64,000 nt of DNA from an uncultured Cuneatibacter sp. (GCA_934234215.1 CAKQHB010000003.1:1-64000); one strand, 5' to 3'. Positions 32,168 to 41,390 are shown, counted from the stretch's first letter. The notes: generated by a model not told the origin, from the sequence alone. Translations and numbers: made by a program.

Positions 32168-33553
32168 TTACTGCCAGCGCCAGCCGGCAAGATATTTATT
32201 TTTTAAAGTAGCACCCATTCCTTTTGCAAATCCAAGGGGATAACTGTGGCCGCCTGCCTGCACGCATACAAGCACCCATCCGCGCAGATCAATCCCCTCC
32301 GGGGAAGTGATCGTCTCACCTTTCAGATAGCGGATCACGCGGTCATCGTCAATGGAATACTCCGCGCGGTTCGTATACTGGGGAGCATCCAATGCCATCG
32401 CAAGCGCCTGACTGGGCTCAAACCGGTTCTTTTTGCGCTCACCCATCAGCAGTCCGCAGCGCAGAATGCGCAATCCCTCCAGATTCAGAGGCTGATCCGG
32501 CAGCTGCTGGATCCATTCTCCACTCGCTGTCATGCGGGACTTATCAAACGTATCCGAAATGCCGGAAAGAAATGTCTGGAACTCTTCGTCCTGGGCAAGA
32601 CTGCGCTCCTCCGGGACGGAGATCGGAACATTCGGAGTGCAGATACCGTCCTTTTGCAGAAGCGCTAAGAAATGTCCCTCGCCCGCCATGCGCTGCGGCC
32701 AGATGCGGACGCAGTTTACAAGCTCCGGACTGCCATGCTCAATCTTATCCGGAAGTCCGGGACCGAAGCCCTCATAGCGCTCCACCGGGATAACATGCAT
32801 CTCCGGACATTCATCCAGCAAAAACTGGATCGTCGCCTCGTTTTCCTCCGGAGCAAAGGTGCAGGTGGAATAAAGCAGCTTTCCACCGGGCTTTAACATC
32901 TTCACAGCAGCGAGTACGATCTCCCGCTGTAATTTTGCAAAGTAGGAATTTCCCTTTTCCAGCCAGCTCTTCATGACGGACGGTTCTTTTCGGAACATGC
33001 CCTCGCCGGAGCAGGGAGCATCGATCAGAATCTTGTCAAAATATTCCGGAAATGCCGGAACGAGCTTGTATGGTGCTTCACTGAGAATCACGGAGTTCGG
33101 AACGCCGAATAACTCCAGATTCTTCAGAAGCGCTTTCGCGCGGGAGTTGCTGATGTCGTTGCTGACAAGAACGCCCCTTCCCTGCAGGGCAGCGCCCAGC
33201 TGTGTGCTCTTGCCGCCAGGAGCAGCGCAAAGATCCAGCACACGGTCTCCAGGCTGCGGGTCCAGCAAATGTGCCGGTGTCATCGCACTCGGCTCCTGCA
33301 GATAGTACAGTCCGCCAAAATAAAACGGATGCTTTGCGGGCTTGCTCTCGCCGCGATAATAATAGCCGTTGGGAATCCAAGGGATCGGCTCCACGGGACA
33401 GGGAGCAATCTGTTCAAACTGCTCTGTCGTCAGCTTGCGGTCATTGATTCTCAGACCATATACCCGCTCCTGGGAAAAGCTCTCCAGGTATGCCGGAAAT
33501 TCGTCTCCCAACAGTTGTTTCATCTGTTCTGTAAATGCCTCAGGCAATGCCAT
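32168..33553 (-). CDS. RsmF/RsmB-type rRNA cytosine-C5 methyltransferase
   Basis: This 461-aa SAM-dependent enzyme makes 5-methylcytosine in rRNA. SAM binding: DLCAAPGGKSTQLGAAL; catalytic motif IV with Cys: DAPCSGEGMFRK; motif VI with Cys: LLYSTCTFAPEENE. The C-terminal domain (about 310-461) resembles that of RsmF and the Gram-positive YebU-like proteins. It is co-oriented with the RsuA-family gene 13 bases downstream. Confidence 0.9.
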   Translation of the reverse strand: MALPEAFTEQMKQLLGDEFPAYLESFSQERVYGLRINDRKLTTEQFEQIAPCPVEPIPWIPNGYYYRGESKPAKHPFYFGGLYYLQEPSAMTPAHLLDPQPGDRVLDLCAAPGGKSTQLGAALQGRGVLVSNDISNSRAKALLKNLELFGVPNSVILSEAPYKLVPAFPEYFDKILIDAPCSGEGMFRKEPSVMKSWLEKGNSYFAKLQREIVLAAVKMLKPGGKLLYSTCTFAPEENEATIQFLLDECPEMHVIPVERYEGFGPGLPDKIEHGSPELVNCVRIWPQRMAGEGHFLALLQKDGICTPNVPISVPEERSLAQDEEFQTFLSGISDTFDKSRMTASGEWIQQLPDQPLNLEGLRILRCGLLMGERKKNRFEPSQALAMALDAPQYTNRAEYSIDDDRVIRYLKGETITSPEGIDLRGWVLVCVQAGGHSYPLGFAKGMGATLKNKYLAGWRWQ

Positions 33554-33573
33554 ATAATCGGTCTCCTTATGTC

Positions 33574-34392
33574 TTATCGGATGTCACTGTCCAGACCGCT
33601 CTGCGCCATATAATTTGCAGCGACGCGATCCAGACGTTTATTGAACTGTCTCAATTCCTCCATGTTGCTGTGGTTGTAGATCTGGAAAAACTCATTTTGC
33701 AGATCCATGACCATCTGCTTGTCCGCAACCCGGAACAGCTGGTTGATGTTGTTCAGGATCTGTGCGACTACATTCGCTTTTAACTGGAAGGTCATCTGTG
33801 CTTCCTGAATCTCCTCTCGGATCTCCGCCATCTCATTGTCCAGACTTAAGACGGCCTCTGCGGATGCGCTCAGGCGCTGGCGGATCTGATACGGAACATT
33901 CTTGCCATACTTATACTGCAGCGAATGCTCTACCGTCGCCCAGAAATTCATCGCCAGTGTGCGGATCTGGATCTCCACGGGAAGCTTCTTCTCCCCGGCA
34001 GTTGTCTGTACGGTATACTCGATGACCATGTGATAGCTGCGGTAGCCGCTCTCTTTTGCTTCTTTGATGTAATCTAACTCCTCCAGGATCACCATGTCGG
34101 TGCGGTTTCGGATCAGACCTACTACGGTGTAAATATCCTCAACAAACTGACAGATGATACGGATGCCGGCAATGTCTTCTAACTTCTCTGTAATCTGATC
34201 TTCGGAGATTCCTTTTTTCTTGGCTTTTTCCAGAATACTGGAAAGCGCCTTGACACGCCCCTTTACTTCTTCAACCGGGCAATATTCTCCCCGGATATGA
34301 TATTCTTTTGCAATGTGCTCGAATTTAACGACCAGTTCCTTCACTGCCAGTTCGTAGGGCAGCAAAAGTTCTCGCCACGATTGTGTAAACAT
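33574..34392 (-). CDS. Small alarmone synthetase (RelQ/YjbM-like)
   Basis: This 272-aa protein has a (p)ppGpp synthetase domain without the hydrolase domain of Rel/SpoT. Diagnostic motifs: GRVKALSSILEKAKKKG (G-loop side), EDIAGIRIICQF, YIKEAKESGYRSYHM and VEIQIRTLAMNFWATVEH. The length exceeds RelQ (about 210 aa) by a C-terminal helical tail, which may mediate oligomerisation. Its promoter lies directly upstream. Confidence 0.9.
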   Translation of the reverse strand: MFTQSWRELLLPYELAVKELVVKFEHIAKEYHIRGEYCPVEEVKGRVKALSSILEKAKKKGISEDQITEKLEDIAGIRIICQFVEDIYTVVGLIRNRTDMVILEELDYIKEAKESGYRSYHMVIEYTVQTTAGEKKLPVEIQIRTLAMNFWATVEHSLQYKYGKNVPYQIRQRLSASAEAVLSLDNEMAEIREEIQEAQMTFQLKANVVAQILNNINQLFRVADKQMVMDLQNEFFQIYNHSNMEELRQFNKRLDRVAANYMAQSGLDSDIR

Positions 34393-34431
34393 CTCCCAGT
34401 TCCTTTCTTCGATCAGGTTAAAACTGGTATT

Positions 34432-34460
34432 AGTATAACACAGCCCCCCTCAAATGACAA
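34432..34460 (-). promoter_or_regulatory. Promoter of the small alarmone synthetase gene
   Basis: Minus strand: TTGTCA, 17-base spacer, TATACT. The -35 box overlaps the 3' end of the M23 peptidase gene. Confidence 0.7.
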
Positions 34461-35151
34461 CCGGGAAGCCGTTCTTTCCGAATGTTCGCAGGATCGGAGC
34501 GGGATTGACAGAAAAGAGCGCCCCATCCTCCGTCAGATAAATGCCGAGATGCAGATGCACGACAAATTGACCGGTAGTGCCTTCCGGTCCATAGCCCGAA
34601 TCTCCCATATATCCCAACAGTGTTCCAGCGGAGACAATACTGCCCTCTGCGATTCCTTCCGCATAAGACTGCAGATGGGCATAGTAATAATACACCCCTC
34701 CGGGACTTCGAATCCCAATGCGGTAGCCGCCGAGCTCCAGCCATCCTATCGCTTCCACAATGCCGTCTGTCATACTTACAACCGGAAGCCTTCCCCGGAC
34801 ATTTTCTGTGGCAATGAGATCGCAACCTTCGTGGGTGCGATCCCCACCGTAGGTTCTTGCACCGCCCCAGGAATCATCGAACTGACAGGAACCGATGACG
34901 GGAAAGCATTGGATTTCTTTTGAAAAAGTGTCCGTAAGCGCTGTAACAAACATCTGTTCCTGCGGACGTACCAATGATAAAAGCGGCTGCTTCCACTGGT
35001 GATCTTCCAGCCATGACATGCTTCGAAATTCTGCATTTTCCGCAAGGGGAGCACACATCCACTCGGTCTCCGACAACAACTGCACACCGCGCACCGCAAT
35101 CGTCAGCAGACAAAGCAACAGCAGACTTCCAACCACCCATTTTCGACTCAT
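34450..35151 (-). CDS. Membrane-anchored M23/LytM-family protein
   Basis: This 233-aa protein has an N-terminal signal anchor (WVVGSLLLLCLLTIAV) and an extracellular LytM domain. Zinc ligands look intact: His and Asp of HEGCDLIA and the VVHLHLGI (HxH) motif, with the usual YYYYAHLQS before it, so it may be an active peptidoglycan endopeptidase. The ATG at 35151 has GGAGG ten bases upstream. It is divergent from the YlbJ-like sporulation gene; a role in sporulation, as for SpoIIQ-type proteins, is possible but not shown. Confidence 0.8.
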   Translation of the reverse strand: MSRKWVVGSLLLLCLLTIAVRGVQLLSETEWMCAPLAENAEFRSMSWLEDHQWKQPLLSLVRPQEQMFVTALTDTFSKEIQCFPVIGSCQFDDSWGGARTYGGDRTHEGCDLIATENVRGRLPVVSMTDGIVEAIGWLELGGYRIGIRSPGGVYYYYAHLQSYAEGIAEGSIVSAGTLLGYMGDSGYGPEGTTGQFVVHLHLGIYLTEDGALFSVNPAPILRTFGKNGFPVVI

Positions 35152-35260
35152 GCCACAGCTCCCTCCAGATGATTCTTTCTCTATGTATATGTGAGGGCAT
35201 ACTTTTTTCATGCGGCTCATATCGTACTGCATAGAAATTGCTGAAATGGTAGGCGATACT

Positions 35261-36193
35261 ATGCTGCTTTTGCTGTTAGTCGGGATGATCTGTTTTTCGC
35301 AGACAGCGGCGCAGGGCGTTGTATCCGGGCTGCTGCTCTGGTATCAGGCGGTTTTGCCAACGCTGTTTCCGTGCTGCGTTGTGACAACCATGCTGCTGCA
35401 GCGACAGTCCATGCTTCCCCTTGTCCGCCTTGTACAGCCCATTTTTCGTGTTCTGTTCGGAGTATCCGAGGCAGGAACGTATGTGCTGCTTTGCAGTCTG
35501 TGCTGCGGGTATCCCTGCGCCGCGGTACTGATCGGACAAATGGATGCATCCGGGCGTTTGGCAAAGCAGGAACTGCATCATCTGATGGCATTTGCAAATG
35601 TTCCGGGACCGGCATTTCTTACCGGATTTTTGCTGAAGCATTGCTTTCCGGACAGCGGAATCTCCGGAGGAGCATTGGTTATGATTTTCTTTGCTGCGGC
35701 AGTCCTGCTGGCGCAGATTTCACGGCTGCTGCATCCAGAAAAAGCAGCCACTTTGCTTCCAGTGCAGGTACAGGAGCATCCGAACACTCCGTTTTTCGAG
35801 AATCTGAACGCAGCGATCCACCAGGCGCTAGCAATCCAACTGCAGATTTGCGGCTGCCTGTTGTTTGCATCGGCACTGTCCGCGCTGCTTTCCGCATTGC
35901 TGACACACTTCTTCTCGATGGCAGATGGGTTTTTCTGCGGGATTTTGACCGGAATTTTGGAGATGACATCCGGTATTCGGCTTCTGGCAAAAAGCACACA
36001 CATAGCAGCGTTTCCGGCGGCATGTGGAATCGCAGCATTTGGAGGGCTTTCTGTGGCGGCGCAGGTGTTTTCCGTATTGCAGGACAGAAAAAAGACCAGA
36101 TACTCGCTGGTGGAATATCTGGTCTGGAAGATCGGATATGGACTGCTCGTTGCAGCATGTGCTGCTCTCGTGCAAATTATTCCTCGGTTGTAG
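35261..36193 (+). CDS. Sporulation integral membrane protein YlbJ-like
   Basis: This about 310-aa polytopic membrane protein with some eight hydrophobic segments matches the YlbJ/nucleoside-recognition type (SGLLLWYQAVLPTLFPC, CSLCCGYPCAAVLIGQ, FANVPGPAFL). YlbJ is needed for spore cortex formation in Bacillus. Starts at 35210, 35246 and 35261 are possible; 35261 best fits the family's N-terminus, but no strong ribosome-binding site decides. Its 3' end overlaps the convergent coiled-coil gene by 17 bases. Confidence 0.75.
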   Translation: MLLLLLVGMICFSQTAAQGVVSGLLLWYQAVLPTLFPCCVVTTMLLQRQSMLPLVRLVQPIFRVLFGVSEAGTYVLLCSLCCGYPCAAVLIGQMDASGRLAKQELHHLMAFANVPGPAFLTGFLLKHCFPDSGISGGALVMIFFAAAVLLAQISRLLHPEKAATLLPVQVQEHPNTPFFENLNAAIHQALAIQLQICGCLLFASALSALLSALLTHFFSMADGFFCGILTGILEMTSGIRLLAKSTHIAAFPAACGIAAFGGLSVAAQVFSVLQDRKKTRYSLVEYLVWKIGYGLLVAACAALVQIIPRL

Positions 36194-36776
36194 CAGCTTT
36201 AGCATCCTCCGGTGCAGCAGTCTCCTCAATTGCCTGAGATGCGGTGGGATGTAGCTCCTCCAGATTGCTCCGGATGATCTCTGCGGTGCTGTTCAGAGAA
36301 GTTAAGAAGCTGTTGTAGCGTGCACTCGTATTCTCTACGGTGTGACTTACAAGGGCTTCCATATTTTTTAACATGTCCTCAACATAATCAACGCCGCTCT
36401 CACGCAGTTCATTGGCATCTGCGGCAGCCTGATCCACGATCATCTGTGCCTGCGCAGTAGCACGCTCAATGATCTCGTTTGCCTTTTTGTATGCCTGCTG
36501 CATGATCTCATGCTCGTTGATCAGCTCCTGCGTCTGCTCCGTTGCGGATGCGATCATAGACTCTGCCTGTGCTTTTGCATCGGCAATGATGGCTTCCTTG
36601 TTGCTCAGGATCTTCTGGTACTTTTTGATCTCATCGGGAGTGCGATGACGCAGCTCTACTAAAAGCTCTTCCAGAGTGCCCTTATCCACGATGATCTTCG
36701 TGGTGGAAAAAGGCTGTGGTTTACAACTGTCTATGTACTCCTCGATCTCTGTGATCAACTGCTCAATTCTGCTCAT
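36177..36776 (-). CDS. Coiled-coil protein of the DivIVA/ATPase-like type
   Basis: This 199-aa protein is almost wholly helical, with a long Ala/Glu/Gln-rich coiled coil (about 60-160; IIADAKAQAESMIASATEQ, IIERATAQAQMIVDQ) resembling DivIVA or the peripheral stalks of ATP synthases. It ends in an acidic Ala-rich tail. The start at 36776 (MSRIEQLITEIEEYI) has a TGGAGC site and overlaps coaD by 14 bases. Its position behind coaD is common in this group of bacteria; its function is unknown. Confidence 0.7.
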   Translation of the reverse strand: MSRIEQLITEIEEYIDSCKPQPFSTTKIIVDKGTLEELLVELRHRTPDEIKKYQKILSNKEAIIADAKAQAESMIASATEQTQELINEHEIMQQAYKKANEIIERATAQAQMIVDQAAADANELRESGVDYVEDMLKNMEALVSHTVENTSARYNSFLTSLNSTAEIIRSNLEELHPTASQAIEETAAPEDAKAATTEE

Positions 36777-37290
36777 GTTCTGCTCCATTCTGCCCATCGG
36801 CTGTTTCAAGATTTCGTTTATATTTTTTTTGAATCTCTGCTTCTACTTCCGGCGGAATAAACTTCCGCAGATCTCCGCCGTACATTGCTACTTCTTTCAC
36901 AATACTGGAACTGAGATAAGCATATTCCAGACTGGTTGTCAAAAACATCGTATCCACAGACTTTGCAATCGTCCGGTTCATCTGCGCCATCTGCAGCTCA
37001 TATTCAAAATCCGTCACGGCACGCAGACCACGGATGATCATCTGTGCACCCTGCTGCTGTACATAGTCTACCAGCAGACCGGAAAAACTGTCAACTTCTA
37101 CATTCGGATATTTTGCAGTCACAGTCTTTAACAGCTCCACGCGCTCCTCCACAGAAAACAGAGGACTCTTGCTGCTGTTTTTCAAGACGGCAACGATGAG
37201 CTTATCTACCATATGACTGGAACGGGCAATAATATCCAAATGGCCGTATGTCACCGGGTCAAAGCTGCCCGGATATACTCCAACGATCAT
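36763..37290 (-). CDS. coaD: Phosphopantetheine adenylyltransferase CoaD
   Basis: This 175-aa enzyme catalyses the penultimate step of CoA synthesis. YPGSFDPVTYGHLDII holds the TxGH nucleotidyltransferase motif, and TSLEYAYLSSSIVKEVAMYGGD is the family's closing signature. It follows rsmD after five bases, the usual rsmD-coaD pairing. Confidence 0.97.
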   Translation of the reverse strand: MIVGVYPGSFDPVTYGHLDIIARSSHMVDKLIVAVLKNSSKSPLFSVEERVELLKTVTAKYPNVEVDSFSGLLVDYVQQQGAQMIIRGLRAVTDFEYELQMAQMNRTIAKSVDTMFLTTSLEYAYLSSSIVKEVAMYGGDLRKFIPPEVEAEIQKKYKRNLETADGQNGAEHEQN

Positions 37291-37295
37291 AAAAC

Positions 37296-37862
37296 TTACT
37301 CCTGTTCTGATTTCTTTTGCAGGAAAAGATGCTGATTGGTCTTATATTGCTTCTGCTTCAGGATGTCGTATCCCAGACTGTCCACATAGTAAAAATCCGT
37401 CTCCAGATTCGCTTCGACAATGATTGTCGTATCCGCATCTGCGAGAGGGGAATGTGCCAGACGGGTCAAAACCTGCTTCTCCAGCTCTTTTCCGTAGGGC
37501 GGATCCATAAAAATAAAATCCACCGGTTTTCCGGTACTCTCCAGTTGGCTGATCGCAGACAGGACATCGCAGGCAAACACCTGCGCCCGATCCTCCAGAT
37601 GGGTAAACTGAAGATTCTCTTTAATGCAACGAACGGCTGCCGGAGCTTTTTCTGCGAAACCTGCCCACGCAGCGCCGCGGCTCAGTGCCTCGATACCGAT
37701 GCCGCCGCTTCCGGAAAACAAATCCAAAAATCGTGCGCCCGGAAGATCTGCATGGAGCATATTAAACAATGTCTCTTTGATGCGATCCGTTGTCGGCCGT
37801 GTGTCCAATCCTTCGATGGTTTTTAACGGCAGATGTCTCGCCGTACCTGCAATCACTCTCAA
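37296..37862 (-). CDS. rsmD: 16S rRNA (guanine966-N2)-methyltransferase RsmD
   Basis: This 188-aa methyltransferase carries the SAM motif FLDLFSGSGGIGIEALSRG and the catalytic FIMDPPYGKELE (NPPY-type). It begins MRVIAGTARHLPL, typical of RsmD. It heads the rsmD-coaD-coiled-coil transcript with its own promoter. Confidence 0.95.
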   Translation of the reverse strand: MRVIAGTARHLPLKTIEGLDTRPTTDRIKETLFNMLHADLPGARFLDLFSGSGGIGIEALSRGAAWAGFAEKAPAAVRCIKENLQFTHLEDRAQVFACDVLSAISQLESTGKPVDFIFMDPPYGKELEKQVLTRLAHSPLADADTTIIVEANLETDFYYVDSLGYDILKQKQYKTNQHLFLQKKSEQE

Positions 37863-37902
37863 TGCAATCCTTCCTCGCTTCCTTTTTTACGTTTACCTGT
37901 TC

Positions 37903-37931
37903 AGTATAATATTTTTTTAGCAGACAGGCAA
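37903..37931 (-). promoter_or_regulatory. rsmD-coaD promoter
   Basis: Minus strand: TTGCCT, 17-base A-rich spacer, TATACT, 41 bases before the rsmD ATG. Confidence 0.75.
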
Positions 37932-37997
37932 CCCTTTTCTTCCAGACGTCTGCAGAGAGGCTGTATTTTTTTCAATGCAAGCTTTTGGAATTCATAC

Positions 37998-38035
37998 AGC
38001 AAAAGAGGGGCTGCCGCGAAGACAGCGCCCTCTTT
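37998..38035 (-). terminator. Terminator of the spore protein gene
   Basis: AAAGAGGG (38002-38009) pairs with CCCTCTTT (38028-38035), extended by GCTG/CAGC inside and followed on the minus strand by TTTTGC. It lies 32 bases after the stop. Confidence 0.8.
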
Positions 38036-38067
38036 CAGAAAAATCTCTTTTGAATCCTCTGTCCGGA

Positions 38068-38277
38068 TTACTTTCCGGCCATTTTCTTTTCCTGCTCCTC
38101 GATCATCTTCTTTACCATATAGCCGCCTACGCTGCCGTTCTGGTAAGAAGTCAGGTTTCCATTGTACCCACCGTTGCTTAACGGTACACCGATTTCATCT
38201 GCGACTTCCATCTTGAACTTGTTCATAGCTTCTTTTGCTTCAGGAACTGCTGTTTTTCCAGTCTTGGAACTTGCCAT
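38068..38277 (-). CDS. Alpha/beta-type small acid-soluble spore protein
   Basis: This 69-aa DNA-binding protein saturates the spore chromosome. FKMEVADEIG is the site cut by the germination protease GPR, and GYNGNLTSYQNGSVGGYMVKKM is close to the conserved C-terminal block with only small changes. It is a monocistronic gene with AAAGGAG before the ATG and its own terminator. It is direct evidence that the organism forms spores. Confidence 0.93.
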   Translation of the reverse strand: MASSKTGKTAVPEAKEAMNKFKMEVADEIGVPLSNGGYNGNLTSYQNGSVGGYMVKKMIEEQEKKMAGK

Positions 38278-38300
38278 ATCAGGAACTCCTTTCGTATCTG

Positions 38301-38318
38301 CCGGTCTTTTGTGACCGG
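38301..38318 (-). other. Hairpin in the spore protein 5' leader
   Basis: CCGGTC-loop-GACCGG lies about 25 bases upstream of the spore protein ATG. It may stabilise the mRNA in the forespore. No T-tract follows, so it is not a terminator. Confidence 0.5.
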
Positions 38319-38337
38319 TTGTCCTTTGTTACGTTCC

Positions 38338-38366
38338 TAGTATATGCAGTCCCATTCGCTTTACAC
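38338..38366 (-). promoter_or_regulatory. Candidate sigma-G promoter of the spore protein gene
   Basis: Minus strand: GTGTA, 17 bases, TATACTA, close to the forespore sigma-G consensus GNATR and CATNNTA as known from Bacillus. Genes of this class are sigma-G-dependent, so this is a reasonable candidate. It overlaps the last codons of the upstream dehydrogenase. Confidence 0.45.
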
Positions 38367-39326
38367 TGGAAACTTTCGGTATCCGGTGGCAAAGTCTACT
38401 TCATTGCGAAGCGGTTCGTTTTTTTCAAAATGTTCGAGATTTTCTGCGGAGATCCGGATAATGCGCTCTAAGGTCTCCTGCAGATGATACGCGCCGGAAC
38501 AATGAGGCGTGAGAATCAAATTTTCTGCTTTCCACAGCGGATGATCGGAAGGCAGAGGCTCCGGATCAGTCACATCCACAGCAGCACCCGCCAGCGTGCC
38601 ATCCTGCAAAGCGGCAAGCAGCGCATCCTGATCCACCGAAGTACCTCTGCCGACGTTGAGCAGATAAGAGCCTTTTTTCATCTTTGCAAAGCGTTCTGCA
38701 TTTAAAATGTGGTAAGTCTGCGGCGTGTTCGGCAGACTCATTGCCAGAATATCCGCCCGTGGTAGCACATCGTCCAGTTCTTCCGTGGTGACCACTTCAT
38801 CGACAAACTCCGGCTTTGTGCCTTTATGTCTGCGAACACCGATCACATAGCTGCCCAGTGCCTTGACGCGCTTTGCAAATTCCTGTCCGATATCGCCAAA
38901 GCCGAGAATGACAACGGTAGAACCATAGACGGATCTTACACTGCCCTCATCCTGCCACAGGCAATGCTGTTTGTTCTCATAATAGCGATCCAGCTTTTTC
39001 ATGAGCATCAAAAGAGATGCCAGCATATGCTCGGAGATTGCCAATCCGTATCCTCCGGTGGCATTTGTCAGCTTGACACCCTCCGGGAGAACGCCAGCCT
39101 TTGTAAAGTTGTCTGCTCCAGCGCTGTTCAACTGCAGAAACTGCAGAGAGGTCGCCTTTTTCATGCGTTCCGGCGGCAGATTTCCGATGATGATTTCCGA
39201 CTGTGCCAGCTGTTCATCCGTCACATCGGATGCTGCACAGTAAGTAAAAATACCATTTGCTACTTTGGATTCCAATAGATCCCGGTGCCTTTGTTCTGTC
39301 GGGATCGTCACTAAAATGTGTTTCAC
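38361..39326 (-). CDS. D-2-hydroxyacid dehydrogenase
   Basis: This 321-aa NAD(P)-dependent dehydrogenase of the PGDH/glyoxylate-reductase class has the Rossmann motif VILGFGDIGQEFAKRVKALG, the Arg of LLNVGRGTSVD, the Glu of VDVTDPEPLPSDHPLW, and the catalytic His in LTPHCSGAYH. The substrate is not determined; candidates include glyoxylate, phenylpyruvate or branched 2-oxoacids. It follows recG after 24 bases. Confidence 0.85.
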   Translation of the reverse strand: MKHILVTIPTEQRHRDLLESKVANGIFTYCAASDVTDEQLAQSEIIIGNLPPERMKKATSLQFLQLNSAGADNFTKAGVLPEGVKLTNATGGYGLAISEHMLASLLMLMKKLDRYYENKQHCLWQDEGSVRSVYGSTVVILGFGDIGQEFAKRVKALGSYVIGVRRHKGTKPEFVDEVVTTEELDDVLPRADILAMSLPNTPQTYHILNAERFAKMKKGSYLLNVGRGTSVDQDALLAALQDGTLAGAAVDVTDPEPLPSDHPLWKAENLILTPHCSGAYHLQETLERIIRISAENLEHFEKNEPLRNEVDFATGYRKFPV

Positions 39327-39350
39327 CGCTCACTCCTCCAATATGTGATT

Positions 39351-41366
39351 TTATAGATTTAAGTTTCCGGAAAAGGTCGTTACCTGCTCCGGTAATGCAC
39401 ATTCAAAACGGTCAGCAGCCTCGCTTGCCATCTGCAAAATCGCGCCGTCCGCGTAAATATCACCGAGAACGAACTCCATTGCACCGCTCTGGCGAATGCC
39501 AAAGAAATCTCCGGGGCCGCGCAGCTTCATATCCTCGGAAGCAATGTAAAAGCCATCGGAAGACCGATTCAGAATATCCAGTCGTTTTCTCTTTTCTTCA
39601 CTGCCGGAGGTGTCCAGCAAAATACAGTAAGATTGCGTTCCGCCGCGTCCGACACGTCCGCGCAGCTGATGGAGCTGCGCCAATCCGAATCGCTCCGCAT
39701 TTTCGATGAGAATGACGGAGGCATTTGGAACGTCGATGCCCACCTCGATGACAGTAGTAGATACAAGAATCTGCGTTTTTCCGGCTGCAAAATCATCCAT
39801 AATAGCTGTCTTTTCTTCCGGCTTCATCTTGCCATGAAGGATCTGAATGTGAATATCCGGCGGAAATACCTGCCGCAGCTTTTTGCCGTAATCTAAGACA
39901 TTTTCTCCTTCCATCTGTTCACTTTCTTCCACCATCGGACAGATGACGTATGCTTGTCTGCCTGCCTGAATCTGCTTTTCGATGAACTGATACGCGGTCT
40001 TGCGATAGCCGGGACCGACAACGCAGGTTTTGATGGGCAGACGATTGCCGGGAAGCTCGTCCACAACCGACAGATCGAAATCGCCGTACAGAATAATCGC
40101 CAGTGTGCGGGGAATCGGTGTCGCACTCATAACCATAACATGAGGCGTCCAGCCTTTTGCCCGGAGCGCCTCTCTCTGCTTCACGCCAAAGCGGTGCTGT
40201 TCATCGGTCACGACAAGCGCCAGATCGTCATATTCGACTTTTTCCTGAATCAGTGCGTGGGTTCCAAGAATCATATCAGCCTCATGCTCTTTGATCTGAC
40301 GGTAAACTTCCCGTTTTTGCTTGGCGGTCAGAGCACCGGTCAAAAGCACCGGATGAATGTCCAGGTGGTACTGCTCTTTCAAGCTGCACAGCTTCTGATA
40401 ATGCTGTGTCGCCAAGACTTCCGTGGGAGCCATTAGAACGCTCTGATAGCCGCACAGAGTGGTCTCATACATCGCAAGAAAGGCAAGAATCGTCTTGCCG
40501 GAGCCAACATCTCCCTGAATCAGCCGGTTCATAATATAAGGACCTTCCAGATCGGCGCGGATCTCGCCCCACACCCGTTTTTGCGCTCCAGTCAGATCAT
40601 AGGGCAGTGCCCGGATCAGATCGTCCACCTCCGACATCTGTTGCAGCGCAAAATGATTTTTGTCCTGCTCCAAAGTCTCCTTTAACTGGCGCACAGTGCA
40701 GATAAAGACATAAAATTCTTCGAAGACGGCCCGCTTTCTTGCCTCCTGAAAGACAGACATTTCTGCCGGAAAATGCAGATTATAAAGACTCTCTCTGCGA
40801 GGCATGAGATGATAGGCCGATAACACTTCGGCAGGCAGCGTCTCCGGAATATCCGCAACGGCATCAAAAGCTGCTTTGACATATTTGCCGATGGATTTGC
40901 TTGTAATACCTGCCGTCACAGGATAGATCGGATGCAAGTGTCCGCATTCCTGCTCGTACACATCACCCGCGTAAATCTCCGGCTGTTCTAATGTCAGGCT
41001 CTTTCCCTGGTGTCCGATGCGCCCTCTGGCGACCAGCACCATGCCGGGACGGACGGTTTTGCGAATCCACGGGGCACGGAACCATTTGAGCTGGATGCGT
41101 TCCCCGGCTTCGTCCTGCAGCGTCGCTGTCACAATGGGCATGCCATGGATAGAAATCATCGCAACCTGACTGCTGATGATCCCGCGAATCGCGCAAAAAT
41201 CCCGCTCCCGCGCTTCCATGACAGAAACCGGCGGTTCCATCCGGTCGTAATCTCTGGGATACCATCCGAGCAGATCTCCAACTGTCTCAATTTCCAATTT
41301 CTGAAACAGCTGAGCTGTCTTTTCTCCAATGCCCTTTAATTCTTTTATGGAAGAAGAACTGTTCAT
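39351..41366 (-). CDS. recG: ATP-dependent DNA helicase RecG
   Basis: This 671-aa helicase remodels stalled forks and Holliday junctions. Its wedge OB domain (about 50-150) is followed by helicase motifs: Walker A QGDVGSGKT, the DEAH-like box as VTDEQHRFG, SATPIPRTL, and motif VI QLRGRVGRGG. The ATG at 41366 has GAAAGGA upstream and fits the family start (IKELKGIGEKTAQLF). A hairpin with a T-tract lies between it and fakA. Confidence 0.96.
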   Translation of the reverse strand: MNSSSSIKELKGIGEKTAQLFQKLEIETVGDLLGWYPRDYDRMEPPVSVMEARERDFCAIRGIISSQVAMISIHGMPIVTATLQDEAGERIQLKWFRAPWIRKTVRPGMVLVARGRIGHQGKSLTLEQPEIYAGDVYEQECGHLHPIYPVTAGITSKSIGKYVKAAFDAVADIPETLPAEVLSAYHLMPRRESLYNLHFPAEMSVFQEARKRAVFEEFYVFICTVRQLKETLEQDKNHFALQQMSEVDDLIRALPYDLTGAQKRVWGEIRADLEGPYIMNRLIQGDVGSGKTILAFLAMYETTLCGYQSVLMAPTEVLATQHYQKLCSLKEQYHLDIHPVLLTGALTAKQKREVYRQIKEHEADMILGTHALIQEKVEYDDLALVVTDEQHRFGVKQREALRAKGWTPHVMVMSATPIPRTLAIILYGDFDLSVVDELPGNRLPIKTCVVGPGYRKTAYQFIEKQIQAGRQAYVICPMVEESEQMEGENVLDYGKKLRQVFPPDIHIQILHGKMKPEEKTAIMDDFAAGKTQILVSTTVIEVGIDVPNASVILIENAERFGLAQLHQLRGRVGRGGTQSYCILLDTSGSEEKRKRLDILNRSSDGFYIASEDMKLRGPGDFFGIRQSGAMEFVLGDIYADGAILQMASEAADRFECALPEQVTTFSGNLNL

Positions 41367-41390
41367 CTGTCTCATCCTTTCCTGATGCAG

